DNA of 64,000 nucleotides from Dyella terrae (GCF_022394535.1 NZ_CP089414.1:3286001-3350000); one strand, 5' to 3'; shown: positions 48,812 to 59,234, counted from the first letter of the stretch. Program-made: numbers and translations. Notes: generated from the sequence alone by a model not told the origin.

Positions 48812-50677
48812 ATGCGCCAGCGCTGGATCGCCGTCTCCCTTTTGCTTGTAGCGATCCTGATTCTGTCGGGATGTAGTGTGTCGCCCACACGCATCCGCCG
48901 AGCCGACGCTGTCGTAGCGAGCGACACGCAACGCCAGCTCAACTGCGACCGGGAAGATCACTGCCCCGTCGACTCACCACTGCTCGACGCCGCCCAACAG
49001 GCAATGGCCGATTCCACGCCCAACGAACCGGTACACGTGGTGACGCTGCTCAACGACAGCGAAGCGGCGATGGTCGCGCGGCTCAATCTGATCCGCGCTG
49101 CCCAGCACAGCATCGACGTGCAGACCTACATCTGGGATCAGGACGACGCCGGCCAACTGATGCTCAATGAGCTGATCAAGGCGGCGCAGCGCGGCGTGAA
49201 GGTGCGCATCCTGGCCGACCAATTGTTCTCGTTCGGTGACCCCGTGCTGCTGGAACGCCTCGCCACGGTGCACCAGAACCTGGAGATACGCCTCTACAAC
49301 CCGACGTTCCACAAAGCGCAGACCTCGGTGGCGGAGTTCAGCGCGAGCATCGTGTGCTGCTTCATGACGTTCAACCAGCGCATGCACAACAAGTTGCTGC
49401 TGGTGGACAACTTGATCGGCATCACCGGCGGGCGCAACTATCAGGACCGTTACTTCGACTGGGATAACGACTTCGATTACGTCGACCGCGACGTGATGGT
49501 GGGCGGGCCCGCAGCACGCAAGATGGCGACAAGTTTCGAGACCTTCTGGAAGCACAAGCGCTCAACGCCGCTCACGCATCTAAGCGATGTAAACCGCCGA
49601 CTGCTGGACGACAACCATCCCGGCCCACTGCCCGAGCCCCACTACGCCCATCCGCAGCGCGTTGCGCGTGTGCAGGAGGAAGCCGGCGACGGTGGCTGGA
49701 TCGACGACGTGCTGGTGTCCGACACGCTGCGCACGGGCCGCGTCGACTTCTTTAGCGACCTGCCCGCCAAGACGGACCAACCGGACAAGCGCAGCGCCCA
49801 CGAATTCACCGCACATCTCATGCGCATGGTCGGCGCAGCGCAGCACGAGGTGGTATTGCAGACGCCGTACCTGGTGATGAGCGATCGCGCCAACGCGATC
49901 TTCGAGCGGCTGCACAAGGGCGATTCGCCACCGCGCATCGTCGTGTCGACCAACTCGCTCGCGTCCACTGATGCCTTCGCGGTGTATGCGCTCTCGTACA
50001 AGCACCGCAAGCGCTACCTCAAGGATTTCGGCTTCGAGATCTACGAGATGAAGCCGCGCGCGGAAGGACCAGCGGAAGACAACGCTGAATCGGCGGCCGA
50101 CGACGGCCCGCCGCCGCCCTTGCAGGGCGGCGCAACCCCGCCACGCCACGTCGGCAACGAACGCGGCCTGCTTGGCAGCCGCAGCAGCGGTCGCCGCAAC
50201 CGCCCTGCGCCACTGACCACACCGGGCCGCCGCTTCGGCCTGCACGCCAAATCCATCGTGGTGGACGACGACTTCGCCATGGTCGGCTCGCACAACTTCG
50301 ATCCGCGCTCGGACCACTACAACACTGAAGCGGGCGTTATCGTGTACGACGCGCGCTTTGCCAACGAACTGCGCGACAGCATCCTGCGCGACACGCAGCC
50401 GGAGAACGCATGGGTGATCGCGCCACGCCAGCAAAGCCGCCTGAGCATGGCCATCGGCGATGTCTCGGCAAGCCTGCCGGTGTTCGACCTGTGGCCCTAC
50501 CGCTACGCCACCGGCTACGACCTCAAAGCGGGCTGCACGCCAATGCGCCCCAGTGATCCGGGCTTCTTGAGCTGCTACACGCCGGTTGGCGATTTCCCCG
50601 ATGTCGATGTGTCGCCCAAGCTGATCTACACGCGTTTGATCACGGCGTTTGGCGCAGGCGTGCAAGGCGTGCTCTGA
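48812..50677 (+). CDS. Phospholipase D-family lipoprotein (ClsC-like)
   Basis: A 621-residue protein with a lipoprotein signal whose lipobox is ILSGC (Cys21). Two HKD motifs are complete: HNKLLLVDN from His192, with GGRNYQDRYFD after it, and HAKSIVVDDDFAMVGSHNFDPRS from His478. Two HKD motifs in one chain fit cardiolipin synthase C or a related transphosphatidylase. Between them, about residues 415-470, is a Pro/Gly/Arg-rich insert of low complexity. ATG 48812 is selected over the long open frame upstream, which only runs antisense or out of phase with yceI. Membrane-lipid work at the outer face of the inner membrane or the outer membrane is an inference. Confidence 0.87.
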   Translation: MRQRWIAVSLLLVAILILSGCSVSPTRIRRADAVVASDTQRQLNCDREDHCPVDSPLLDAAQQAMADSTPNEPVHVVTLLNDSEAAMVARLNLIRAAQHSIDVQTYIWDQDDAGQLMLNELIKAAQRGVKVRILADQLFSFGDPVLLERLATVHQNLEIRLYNPTFHKAQTSVAEFSASIVCCFMTFNQRMHNKLLLVDNLIGITGGRNYQDRYFDWDNDFDYVDRDVMVGGPAARKMATSFETFWKHKRSTPLTHLSDVNRRLLDDNHPGPLPEPHYAHPQRVARVQEEAGDGGWIDDVLVSDTLRTGRVDFFSDLPAKTDQPDKRSAHEFTAHLMRMVGAAQHEVVLQTPYLVMSDRANAIFERLHKGDSPPRIVVSTNSLASTDAFAVYALSYKHRKRYLKDFGFEIYEMKPRAEGPAEDNAESAADDGPPPPLQGGATPPRHVGNERGLLGSRSSGRRNRPAPLTTPGRRFGLHAKSIVVDDDFAMVGSHNFDPRSDHYNTEAGVIVYDARFANELRDSILRDTQPENAWVIAPRQQSRLSMAIGDVSASLPVFDLWPYRYATGYDLKAGCTPMRPSDPGFLSCYTPVGDFPDVDVSPKLIYTRLITAFGAGVQGVL

Positions 50678-50687
50678 CCCTGCGCTT

Positions 50688-51194
50688 CTACCGAGACGGT
50701 ACAGGTGTGTCGTCGAATCGCATCACCAGCCGGCCGCTCAAGCCATCGGGATGATCACCCGGCACCGCGAAGCGCCAGCGTGCCACGGTGCGTAGAGCAC
50801 GCTCGTCCAGCTCTGCATTGCCGCTGGATTCGCCCACGGCGGCATGATCAACGCGGCCTTCGCCATCGACAGTGAGCTGCAACACCACGCGCCCGCTGGC
50901 AAAGGCCGTCCGCTGCAACCACGACGCGGCCAGCGGCGGCATCTCGACGGGCGTCAGCATGGGCTCGGTTTCTTCAGGGCGTAGAGGCGCCGACGTCGCC
51001 ACCGCCACGTGGCCGGAAGGCGCAGGCGGGCGCGAATGACGTCGCAGCATCATGCGTACCTTGTCGGTGCGCGAAGCGGGCGTGCCCGGTGGCCCCGCCC
51101 AGTCGCCGGTGAGTGTGCTCAGCCACGCCGTACCGGCCACACCGATCGCCAGCGCGAGCAGGCTCAGGCTGACGGTAGTGCGCAGACGAAACAT
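50688..51194 (-). CDS. TonB C-terminal-domain protein
   Basis: A 168-residue protein with one N-terminal membrane helix (TVSLSLLALAIGVAGTAWL), a Pro-rich stretch, and a C-terminal TonB-like domain (ASGRVVLQLTVDGEGRVDHAAV, DERALRTVARWRFA). It is shorter than a true TonB, and no exbB or exbD is nearby. It probably carries the peptidoglycan- or barrel-contacting fold without energising a receptor. It lies 27 bases after the thiolase gene and may be co-transcribed. Confidence 0.75.
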   Translation of the reverse strand: MFRLRTTVSLSLLALAIGVAGTAWLSTLTGDWAGPPGTPASRTDKVRMMLRRHSRPPAPSGHVAVATSAPLRPEETEPMLTPVEMPPLAASWLQRTAFASGRVVLQLTVDGEGRVDHAAVGESSGNAELDERALRTVARWRFAVPGDHPDGLSGRLVMRFDDTPVPSR

Positions 51195-51221
51195 CGGAAG
51201 GACGGTGACGAGCGAACCCGC

Positions 51222-52505
51222 TCAGCGTTCGAGGATGGCGGTGACGCCCATGCCGCCGGCAGTGCAGATGGAGATCAGGCCGCGACCCGAACCCTTCTGC
51301 TCGAGCAGCTTGGCCAACGTGGCGACGACGCGCGCTCCGGTGGCCGCGAACGGATGACCCGTGGCAAGGCTGGAACCGTTGACGTTGAGCTTGGCCGGAT
51401 CGATCGCGCCCAGCGGCTGGTCAAGGCCGAGGCGCTGCTTGCAGTAGTCGGCGCTTTCCCACGCGCGCAGCGTGCACAGCACCTGCGCCGCGAAAGCTTC
51501 GTGGATCTCGTAGAAATCGAAGTCCTGCAGCGTGAGTCCATGGCGGGCGAGCATGCGCGGCACGGCCACGGTCGGCGCCATCAGCAGACCTTCGCCGTGC
51601 ACGAAATCGACCGCGGCGACTTCCGCATCACGGAACCACGCCTGCACCTTCAGGCCGCGCTTGGCTGCCCACTCCTCGGTGCCCAGCAACACGGCAGCCG
51701 CGCCGTCGGACAGACCGGTGGAGTTGCCCGCCGTGAGCGTGCCGTGGCCGGAGGACTTGTCGAAGGCCGGCTTCAGTGAGGCCAGCTTGTCCATGGTGCT
51801 GTCCGGACGCAGAAAGCCATCGCGTTTCAAACCGCGGAAAGGCACCACCAAATCCTCGAAGAAACCGGCTTCATAGGCGGCGGCGAGCTTGTGGTGGCTG
51901 TCCAGCGCCAGCTGGTCTTGCGGCTGGCGCGCGATGTGCCATTCCTTAGCCATCTTTTCGCAGTGGTCACCCATCGACATACCGGTGCGCGGCTCGGCCA
52001 CGCCCGGGAACGCCGGCTTGAGTTCCTTCAGCGAGAAACCCTGGGTAGCGGCACGCAGCTTGTCCTGCCAGCTCTTGGCGCGGTTCATGGCAAGCAGGCG
52101 CTTGCGCAGGCGCTCGCCAAGCACGATCGGCACGTCGCTGGTGGTGTCCGAACCGCCGGCGATGCCCGCTTCGATCTGCCCGGTGGCGATCTTGTTGGCG
52201 ATGATGATGGCGTTGTCCAGCGAGGTACCGCAGGCACGGGCCGTGGTGATGGCCGGCGTGGTGGGCGCCAGACCCGAGGACAGCACTGCCTCGCGGGCCA
52301 GGTTCCACTCGGACGAGTGCTTGATCACCGCACCCATGGCCACTTCGCCCAGCTCCTGGCCATGCAGGCCATACCGCTCCACCAGCGACCCAAGCACCTT
52401 CACCGACATGCCGAAATTACCGACATCGGCGTAGGCAGTGTTGTTACGGCAGAACGGGATACGTACGCCGCCGATCACACCGACGCGCTTGAGCGTGTTT
52501 TCCAT
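51222..52505 (-). CDS. Acetyl-CoA C-acyltransferase (thiolase, FadI-like)
   Basis: A 427-residue thiolase. The nucleophilic Cys92 lies in ARACGTSLDNAI, and the other catalytic stretches are HEAFAAQ, GHPFAATGAR and CTAGGMGV. The length and sequence style resemble FadI of the anaerobic beta-oxidation pair more than PhaA. It splits 3-ketoacyl-CoA with CoA. No FadJ-type partner gene is in the window. It could supply or consume acetoacetyl-CoA together with the bdhA-adc operon about 9 kb away, but that is only inference. Confidence 0.92.
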   Translation of the reverse strand: MENTLKRVGVIGGVRIPFCRNNTAYADVGNFGMSVKVLGSLVERYGLHGQELGEVAMGAVIKHSSEWNLAREAVLSSGLAPTTPAITTARACGTSLDNAIIIANKIATGQIEAGIAGGSDTTSDVPIVLGERLRKRLLAMNRAKSWQDKLRAATQGFSLKELKPAFPGVAEPRTGMSMGDHCEKMAKEWHIARQPQDQLALDSHHKLAAAYEAGFFEDLVVPFRGLKRDGFLRPDSTMDKLASLKPAFDKSSGHGTLTAGNSTGLSDGAAAVLLGTEEWAAKRGLKVQAWFRDAEVAAVDFVHGEGLLMAPTVAVPRMLARHGLTLQDFDFYEIHEAFAAQVLCTLRAWESADYCKQRLGLDQPLGAIDPAKLNVNGSSLATGHPFAATGARVVATLAKLLEQKGSGRGLISICTAGGMGVTAILER

Positions 52506-52629
52506 GGCTGGAGCAGTCCAAGATCTGAAAAAGCCGAGTCGTCAAGGCTAACCCGCTCTGATACGGCGCGGAAGCCCAAAACCCCTCAAATGCTAGAATT
52601 CAGTTCTTTACTGTTCGGGTTCGTGATCC

Positions 52630-53757
52630 GTGGAAGCACAAACGCTCGTCGCCCTCCCCGCGGTCCTCGCGCTGGAGCTGTCCGCCGGGGACGCGCCCCC
52701 ACGCCGCACGCTGAGCCGCGACGAAGCCGCCGAGCTGGCGGCGCTGATCGCCGCCGACCTGCATACGCTGGTGCCGCAGGTGGATGAAGCCCGCCTTGCC
52801 GTGGCCGGTGCGTTGTTCGACACCGTGGAGCTGCTGCGGCCCGGCTTCCCCGTGTGGGCCACGCTGGACGAACTGGCCCGTCGCGTACCGCGCGGCCATA
52901 TTGAGAACGTGGTGGCCTTTGGCACCCATGAAGGCCACATGCCCGCCCAGCCGCTGGAACCGGAGGCCGCGTTTGCCGATGGCCCCATGCGCCTGCTACC
53001 GCTGTCGCTGCTCGCGCCCGAAGCGCTGGCCGAAAGCCTGGCGGAGAAGCTGGAAGTGGAGCTGGTGGGTCGCGGCGAAGCCGGTGCCCGTACCGCCGAC
53101 TGGCTGATGCGCACACTGGGCGTGCGCCTGGAACATGTGCGCTACCTCAGCCGCAACGATCTGCTCGCGCTGACTTGCGTGCAATACGAGCACGTCAACC
53201 TCGCGCCGCTGTGGACGCTACTGGAAGCCGCCCTGCTCACGCCGTATCGCGACGAATCCACACTGAGCGCGCGCGGCCTCGCGCTGCGCTATCACGATGG
53301 CAAAGTCGAAGCGCAGTCGCCTGCAGCGTGGCTTCGTGGCCAGTCCGGCGACATCAGCCAGCGCGCTCACGATTTCGCTGGCGCGGTATTTGAGCTGCGC
53401 CAGTACGCCGCGCTGCTCGATGCGCATCACCTGCCACTCACATTGACCGATGGCGAAGCCACCCCCGGTTACTTGCTTGAGACTTTCGGCGACACCGACG
53501 CGGGTTACGACGCACCTGCGCTCTATGCCCACGAAGCGCCCGGGTTGGGTGTCGTGGCAGTGACCTTAGCGCAGCGCGGCGATGGTGGTCGCGCGCGCGT
53601 CCTCGCGCACGGCTATCCCCTGCATCCCAAGGCATTGGGTCCGCTCGTGGCCCAACTGTCCGACAGCTACGGCATCTCACCGGATCTGCACGCACTGGGT
53701 TGCATCCTGTTAGACGCGGAAGGTCAGCTGGGGGCGCCTGCCGAGGCACTGCACTGA
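52630..53757 (+). CDS. Conserved hypothetical protein
   Basis: A 375-residue soluble protein that starts with GTG. I do not recognise the family. It is Ala/Leu/Glu-rich, without signal peptide or membrane helix. A helical N-terminal half (EAAELAALIAADLHTLVPQV) is followed by a mixed alpha/beta part with GHIENVVAFGTHEGH and RLEHVRYLSRNDLLAL. It stands alone, divergent from the thiolase gene. Confidence 0.65.
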   Translation: MEAQTLVALPAVLALELSAGDAPPRRTLSRDEAAELAALIAADLHTLVPQVDEARLAVAGALFDTVELLRPGFPVWATLDELARRVPRGHIENVVAFGTHEGHMPAQPLEPEAAFADGPMRLLPLSLLAPEALAESLAEKLEVELVGRGEAGARTADWLMRTLGVRLEHVRYLSRNDLLALTCVQYEHVNLAPLWTLLEAALLTPYRDESTLSARGLALRYHDGKVEAQSPAAWLRGQSGDISQRAHDFAGAVFELRQYAALLDAHHLPLTLTDGEATPGYLLETFGDTDAGYDAPALYAHEAPGLGVVAVTLAQRGDGGRARVLAHGYPLHPKALGPLVAQLSDSYGISPDLHALGCILLDAEGQLGAPAEALH

Positions 53758-53879
53758 AGCGCTGCATAAAGGATTAACGCGACCCGGCGCAACACGGCCG
53801 GAACCACTGCACGGCCGGCCTCACTTAGCGCATGATGCGACGATGAGGCGCGGGGGTGCGCCAGCGGGCCGTAACCCAG

Positions 53880-56348
53880 ATGCGTCAAACCGATCACGAG
53901 TTCGTCCCTGCGGGAGGCGAGGCCCACTGGCCCGCCCATGTACTGGAGGGCGCGCCTGCTCTGATCACCTACATCGATCAACACCGGCGCTTCCGCTTCG
54001 CCAACACCACTCACCGCGCCTGGCTCGACATCGACCCGGCGTGGATGATCGGACGAACCGTCGACGAGGTACTCGGCGACTCGAACCTGCAGCGCGCCGG
54101 CAACTGCCTGGAGCAGGCACTCGCCGGGGAGCCTGCGGTGTACGAGGGCGAGCTGCTCGCCGGTTCGGCACGCTGCTATGTGCATGGCAATTTCCAGCCC
54201 GATCTGGACGAAGACGGCCACGTACGCGGCGTCTTCACGGTGTTCATCGACATCACCGCAAGGCATGCGCTGGAACTGCAGCTGCGTGAAAGCGAGCAAC
54301 GCTTCTTCGGCGCTTTTCAGCATGCCCCCATCGGCATGGCCCTGGTCACCACCGAAGGCCACATGCTGCGGGTCAACGCCGCGCTGTGCGACATGCTCGG
54401 CTATAGCGAGCAGGAGCTGCTTACGCGTGCCCTGCCCGACCTGACTCACGTCGACGACCTGCCCGCTTCGCGCGAACTGTCGCGCGCGCTGCGCGAAGGC
54501 CGGCGCGAAACCTATCAGCTAGAGAAGCGCTACATCCATCGCGACGGCCACGTCGTGTACGTGCTGCTCAGCGTATCGCTGGTGCGCTCGGCAAATAATG
54601 GCGAGCCCTATCACGCCGTTGCGCAGATCCTCGATATCAGCCAACGCAAGTCCTATGAGGAAGCGTTGTTCCGCGAGCGCGAACTGGCCGAGGTAACGCT
54701 GCGCTCCATCGGCGACGCCGTCATCACCACCGACCTGCGGCACCAAGTGACGTCGCTCAACCCCATCGCCGAGGCGATGACGGGCTGGAGTCAGGCCGAG
54801 GCGGTGGGTCGCCCGATGAGCGAAGTGTTCCGCCTGATCGACAGCCGCACCCGCGAACCCCTGCACAGTCCGTTGCTGGATGCGATTTCGCGCGATGCCA
54901 TCGTCGAACTGAAGGGCAACGCGGTGCTGCTCCACCGCAACGGCTTCGAAACACCCATCGAAGATTCGGCGGCCTCCATCCACGATCACGCCGGCAGCGT
55001 CATCGGCGGCGTGCTGGTATTCCACGACGTGAGCGAGACGCGCGCCCTGGCGCTGAAAATGGCGCACTTGGCCCAGCACGACACGCTCACCGGCCTGCCC
55101 AATCGCAGCCTGCTGCAGTCGCGCCTGGAGCAGGTACTGGCAGCGGCCGTGCGCCGCCACGACGAAGCCGCACTGCTGCATATCGACATCGATCATTTCA
55201 AACAGATCAACGACGCGCTCGGTCACGCTGCGGGCGACGAACTGCTGCGCGGGTTCGCGGCGCATCTGCGCCACCACCTACGCAACGAAGACACCGTCAG
55301 CCGCATTGGCGGCGACGAGTTTGTGGTGCTGTTGTCCCATGTAGATGGACGCTCAGGCGCCAGCCAGCTGTGCGAAAAGCTGATGCGCCTGTGGCAACAA
55401 TCGCCCGCCAGCAAGATGGGCGAGTTCAACATCACCTTCAGCGTGGGTATCAGCGTCTATCCTGACGATGCGGTCGACGCCGAGGCCATGCTGCGCAACG
55501 CCGACGTCGCCATGTACGAAGTAAAGATGAAGGGGCGGGACGATTACCGCTTCTTCACCCCGCAGATGAGCGAACTGCCCGCCGCGCGTCTACGCATAGA
55601 GCAAGACCTTCGCCGCGCGCTCAAACGCGGTGAATTGAGGCTGCACTACCAACCCAAGGTGGATGCACGCACCGACGCTATCGTCGGCGCCGAAGCCTTG
55701 CTGCGCTGGCAGGTCGATGGCCAGGACGTGTACTTGCCCGACCAGTTCATTCCGGTGGCGGAAGAATGCGGGCTGATCGTACCCCTCGGCGAATGGGTGA
55801 TACGCGAGGCCTGCCGCCAGGCGGGAGAGTGGTATCGCGCGGGCAAGCCCATCGTGGTGGCGGTGAATGTCGCCGCGCCGCAGTTCCAGCATCCAGGTTT
55901 CCATGCCACGCTCAAGCAGGCGCTGGATGACGCGCAACTGCCACCGTCACTGATCGAGCTGGAACTGACCGAGCGCATGGTGATGTCGGCCGGTGATCAG
56001 AGCCGCGCCCTTATGCAAGGCATCAAGGATCTGGGCGTGAGTCTGGCACTGGACGACTTCGGCACGGGTTATTGCAGCCTTTCGTACCTCAAGTATTTCC
56101 CCATCGATGCGCTGAAGATCGACCGCACCTTCGTGCGCGACATCGCTAGCGATGCGGACAACGCCGCCATTACCGACGCCATCATCACCATGGCGCGCGG
56201 GCTGGACATGAATGTGGTGGCCGAAGGCGTGGAAACCACCGCGCAGGCCGAGCACCTGCGGCGCGCCGGATGTTCCCTGTTGCAGGGCTTCCTGTTCGGC
56301 ACAGCCATTCCGCCGGAAGAGTTCAGCCAGCACCTGTTGGTGGCGTGA
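53880..56348 (+). CDS. PAS-PAS-PAS-GGDEF-EAL cyclic-di-GMP signalling protein
   Basis: An 822-residue soluble protein. Three PAS domains are visible (LITYIDQHRRFRFANTTHRA; FGAFQHAPIGMALVTTEGHM; LRSIGDAVITTDLRHQVTSL). A diguanylate cyclase domain with an intact RIGGDEFVV (from about residue 475) and an EAL phosphodiesterase domain follow. The EAL residues are present: AEALLRW, ELTERMV, LDDFGTGYCSL, KIDRTFV, AEGVET, QGFLFG. Both active sites look competent, so the direction of its activity cannot be told. ATG 53880 is preferred to GTG 53856. No membrane helix is seen. Confidence 0.93.
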   Translation: MRQTDHEFVPAGGEAHWPAHVLEGAPALITYIDQHRRFRFANTTHRAWLDIDPAWMIGRTVDEVLGDSNLQRAGNCLEQALAGEPAVYEGELLAGSARCYVHGNFQPDLDEDGHVRGVFTVFIDITARHALELQLRESEQRFFGAFQHAPIGMALVTTEGHMLRVNAALCDMLGYSEQELLTRALPDLTHVDDLPASRELSRALREGRRETYQLEKRYIHRDGHVVYVLLSVSLVRSANNGEPYHAVAQILDISQRKSYEEALFRERELAEVTLRSIGDAVITTDLRHQVTSLNPIAEAMTGWSQAEAVGRPMSEVFRLIDSRTREPLHSPLLDAISRDAIVELKGNAVLLHRNGFETPIEDSAASIHDHAGSVIGGVLVFHDVSETRALALKMAHLAQHDTLTGLPNRSLLQSRLEQVLAAAVRRHDEAALLHIDIDHFKQINDALGHAAGDELLRGFAAHLRHHLRNEDTVSRIGGDEFVVLLSHVDGRSGASQLCEKLMRLWQQSPASKMGEFNITFSVGISVYPDDAVDAEAMLRNADVAMYEVKMKGRDDYRFFTPQMSELPAARLRIEQDLRRALKRGELRLHYQPKVDARTDAIVGAEALLRWQVDGQDVYLPDQFIPVAEECGLIVPLGEWVIREACRQAGEWYRAGKPIVVAVNVAAPQFQHPGFHATLKQALDDAQLPPSLIELELTERMVMSAGDQSRALMQGIKDLGVSLALDDFGTGYCSLSYLKYFPIDALKIDRTFVRDIASDADNAAITDAIITMARGLDMNVVAEGVETTAQAEHLRRAGCSLLQGFLFGTAIPPEEFSQHLLVA

Positions 56349-56373
56349 GGCACATCGATCGCGCCATGGCCGG

Positions 56374-56823
56374 TCAGAACTCCGCTTCGTACATGAAGTA
56401 GTGGCACCGCTCCATGCCGAGCCCGGCGTAGGTGCGCTGCGCGCGTTCGTTCTCCGTCTCCACGTACAGGCGCAGGCCCACTGCACCGGCTAGCGCGGCG
56501 CGTTGCTTGGCCTCTTCGTAAAGCTGGCGGAACACGCCTTCGCGGCGCGCGGACTCCGCCACGTACACGCTCTGAATCCACCAGAAGTCACCGGCGCGCC
56601 AGTCGCTCCACTCGTACGTCACCAGCAGGCAACCCACGGGTTCGTTGCCACGCTGCGCCACCAGGTAGAACCCGCGGCGCGGTTCGTCGAACACGGCCGT
56701 GACACCGCGCTCAAGTACCGCGGAGTCGAGCGACTTGTGTTCGGTTTCCCACGCCATGGCGAGATTCCATTGCGCGATGTGCGCAATATCGTCACGCGTG
56801 GCGGTACGAATGGCGATGCTCAT
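56374..56823 (-). CDS. GNAT-family N-acetyltransferase
   Basis: A 149-residue acetyltransferase. It starts SIAIRTATRDDIAHIAQWNL, carries QSVYVAESARREGVFRQLYEE at the acetyl-CoA site, and ends LRLYVETENERAQRTYAGLG. The substrate is unknown. It lies 10 bases after ntrC on the same strand and could be read through from it. It converges on the GGDEF-EAL gene. Confidence 0.85.
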   Translation of the reverse strand: MSIAIRTATRDDIAHIAQWNLAMAWETEHKSLDSAVLERGVTAVFDEPRRGFYLVAQRGNEPVGCLLVTYEWSDWRAGDFWWIQSVYVAESARREGVFRQLYEEAKQRAALAGAVGLRLYVETENERAQRTYAGLGMERCHYFMYEAEF

Positions 56824-56833
56824 GGAGTATCTC

Positions 56834-58234
56834 TCATGACTTGGATGGCCGACGCACACGCGACGAGCCCAGTTTCCGGGTAAGCGTATTGCGGCCCACT
56901 CCCAACGCGGCAGCGGCATGCTGCCGATGGCCTTCGTTGGCTTCCAGCGCCACCTGCAGCAGCGTCTGGTCCAGCGCTTCACGAGCGCGCGTGTGGATAT
57001 CCACCTCGCCATCCGCCAGCGCCTGGGACACCCACTCGCGCAACGCGTCGGTCCACCCGCCGGCCGTGCTACCCGCGTTGTTCGCACCGAGATCGGAGGC
57101 GAGGATCTCGTTCCCTGGGGCGATCACGGCGAGGCGGCGGCACAGGTTTTCGAGCTCACGGACGTTACCGGGAAAGTCTCGCTGCCCGATCGCTTTCAGC
57201 GCGGCCTTGGAGAAGCGTTTCGGTGGCAGGCGCAACTCCTGCGCGGCGCTGGCGAGGAAATGCTGCGCGAGCAATGGAATGTCGCTGCGTCGCACGCGCA
57301 GCGACGGGAGCTCAATGCGCACCACATCGAGGCGGTGTTTCAGGTCGGCGCGGAACTGACCCGCCGCCACGCGCGCATCCAGATCCTGGTGAGTGGCCGC
57401 GATGATGCGTACGTTGCCACGGATCAGTTCGCGGCCGCCCACGCGATAAAACTCGCCGCCGGCCAACACGCGTAGCAGACGCGTCTGCAGCGCCAGCGGC
57501 ATGTCGCCGATTTCGTCGAGGAACAGCGTGCCACCTTCGGCCTGCTCGAAGCGCCCGGCGTGACGACGCGTGGCACCGGTGAACGCGCCGGCTTCGTGGC
57601 CGAACAATTCGCTTTCCAACAATTCACTGGGAATCGCTGCGGTATTGAGCGCGACAAAGGGTTTGTCTCGACGCGCACTCTCCTCGTGCAGTGCGCGAGC
57701 CACCAGCTCTTTGCCGGTGCCGGTTTCGCCCGTCACGAGCACGTTGAGGTCGCTCGCGGCCACGCGCCCGATGAGGCGGAATACTTCGCGCATCGCCGGG
57801 CTTTCGCCAAGCAATGCATGTGTTGGTGCGGGCGGTTCCACTGGCGCGGCTGCAGCAGAAGGAACGTCCGCCAGCGCGCGTTGCACGGCGGCCACAGCCT
57901 GGTCGAGATCGAACGGCTTAGCGAGATAGTCCACCGCACCCGCGCGATACGCTGCCGCCGTGGTAGCGACGTCGGTGAAGGCGCTCATGACGATCACCGG
58001 CCCCACGCCCTGCGCCTTGAACGCGGCGACCAGCGCGAGCCCGCCTTCGCCAGGCATGCGCACGTCGGTCAGCAGCAACGCGGGGGATGATGCGCGCAAG
58101 GCTGCGCGTACTTCTTCGGCGTCGCCAAATTCGCGCACTGACAGGCCCGCATCGCGCAGCGCCTCGGCCAGCACGAAGCGGACGCCGCGATCGTCGTCGG
58201 CGATCCAGATCTCGGAACCAGACTCAGTCGTCAT
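56834..58234 (-). CDS. ntrC: Nitrogen regulation response regulator NtrC
   Basis: A 466-residue sigma-54 activator. The receiver domain has Asp57 in [10 protein letters not shown] and Lys107 in LAKPFDL. The AAA+ domain has Walker A GETGTGKE (169-176), GAFTGA (216-221) for contact with sigma-54, and [12 protein letters not shown]. The C-terminal Fis-type HTH is [17 protein letters not shown]. It activates nitrogen-scavenging genes when phosphorylated by NtrB. ATG 58234 is the natural start. It overlaps the ntrB 3' end by 11 bases, so the two are coupled. Confidence 0.94.
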   Translation of the reverse strand: MTTESGSEIWIADDDRGVRFVLAEALRDAGLSVREFGDAEEVRAALRASSPALLLTDVRMPGEGGLALVAAFKAQGVGPVIVMSAFTDVATTAAAYRAGAVDYLAKPFDLDQAVAAVQRALADVPSAAAAPVEPPAPTHALLGESPAMREVFRLIGRVAASDLNVLVTGETGTGKELVARALHEESARRDKPFVALNTAAIPSELLESELFGHEAGAFTGATRRHAGRFEQAEGGTLFLDEIGDMPLALQTRLLRVLAGGEFYRVGGRELIRGNVRIIAATHQDLDARVAAGQFRADLKHRLDVVRIELPSLRVRRSDIPLLAQHFLASAAQELRLPPKRFSKAALKAIGQRDFPGNVRELENLCRRLAVIAPGNEILASDLGANNAGSTAGGWTDALREWVSQALADGEVDIHTRAREALDQTLLQVALEANEGHRQHAAAALGVGRNTLTRKLGSSRVRRPSKS

Positions 58235-59234
58235 GGGTGCGCCCCATCGGCAAATAGAGGGAGAACGTGGTTTCGCCGGGACGACCGAGATGGCGCAACT
58301 CGCCACCATGCTCGCGCGCAATCTCGCGCGCCAGGGCCAACCCCAGCCCGCTCCCGTCGGCACGACCGGAGACCAGAGGTTCGAACAAGGTGTCGCGTAG
58401 TTGCTCAGGCACGCCCGGGCCGTCGTCGATGACATCCACGCGCAGCGCCATGCGCATCACGCGCTCGCCCAAGCGCACAGCGGCTTCTGCCCGCGTACGG
58501 AACGTCAGCGTGCGTGCGCCGGCTTCGATGGCATTGCGCGCCAGGTTGAGCAGCAATTGCAGCAGTCGGTCCGCATCGCCGTAGATGTCCGGCAGGCTCG
58601 GGTCGTAGTCGTGGCGCAACATTGGCGGCACCGGCTCGGCCTGCAGCAACTCGCCCAGGCGTTCGAGTTGTTCGTGGATATTCACTGGCCCGAGCCGAGC
58701 TGCGCCATCGTGGCGCAACAGGCGATTGGCGAGCGCTGCCAAACGATCCGCCTCGGCGATCACCAGCCCTGCAAGGTTGCGCAGTTGTTCGTCATCGACG
58801 CGCCGTTGCAGCAACTGCGCCGCGCCGCGGAGGCCGGCGAGCGGGTTCTTCACTTCGTGCGCAAAGCCGCGCAAGGTGGCCGAGAGCGGCGTATCCGATA
58901 CCGCTGGTGGCGCCAACGCGTGGACTTCCAGCAGTAATTCACCGCTGGCCAGCCGCTGCATCGACACGTCCACCCGCGATGTCGAGCCACGTAGTGACGG
59001 CACATCGATACCGCGCAACTGGTGTGGCGACGGCTCCTGCAAGGCGCGCTCCGCCAACGCCATCCATTCGGGACGATGCAGCAACACCGCCAGCGACTGG
59101 CCCACCGCAGTGCGCGGCCCGATATCCAACAGCTCCGCCAGCGCGGGATTCACCCACAACAGGCGCAGCCGCGTATCCGCCAGCGCCACTCCGGTCGCCA
59201 ACGGCTCCGCCCATGTCCGCGCCGTATCGTTCAT
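58224..59234 (-). CDS. ntrB: Nitrogen regulation sensor kinase NtrB
   Basis: A 336-residue soluble histidine kinase. An N-terminal PAS-like domain is followed by the H-box RGFAHEVKNPLAGLRGAAQL (His126), N-box LNLARNAIEAG, and the G-boxes DDGPGVP and GSGLGLALAREIAREHGG. The short H-box form FAHEVKNPLAGL is typical of NtrB. It phosphorylates NtrC under PII control. NtrC-box-like sites lie directly before its start codon (59235-59268). No glnA gene is in the window. Confidence 0.93.
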   Translation of the reverse strand: MNDTARTWAEPLATGVALADTRLRLLWVNPALAELLDIGPRTAVGQSLAVLLHRPEWMALAERALQEPSPHQLRGIDVPSLRGSTSRVDVSMQRLASGELLLEVHALAPPAVSDTPLSATLRGFAHEVKNPLAGLRGAAQLLQRRVDDEQLRNLAGLVIAEADRLAALANRLLRHDGAARLGPVNIHEQLERLGELLQAEPVPPMLRHDYDPSLPDIYGDADRLLQLLLNLARNAIEAGARTLTFRTRAEAAVRLGERVMRMALRVDVIDDGPGVPEQLRDTLFEPLVSGRADGSGLGLALAREIAREHGGELRHLGRPGETTFSLYLPMGRTHDD

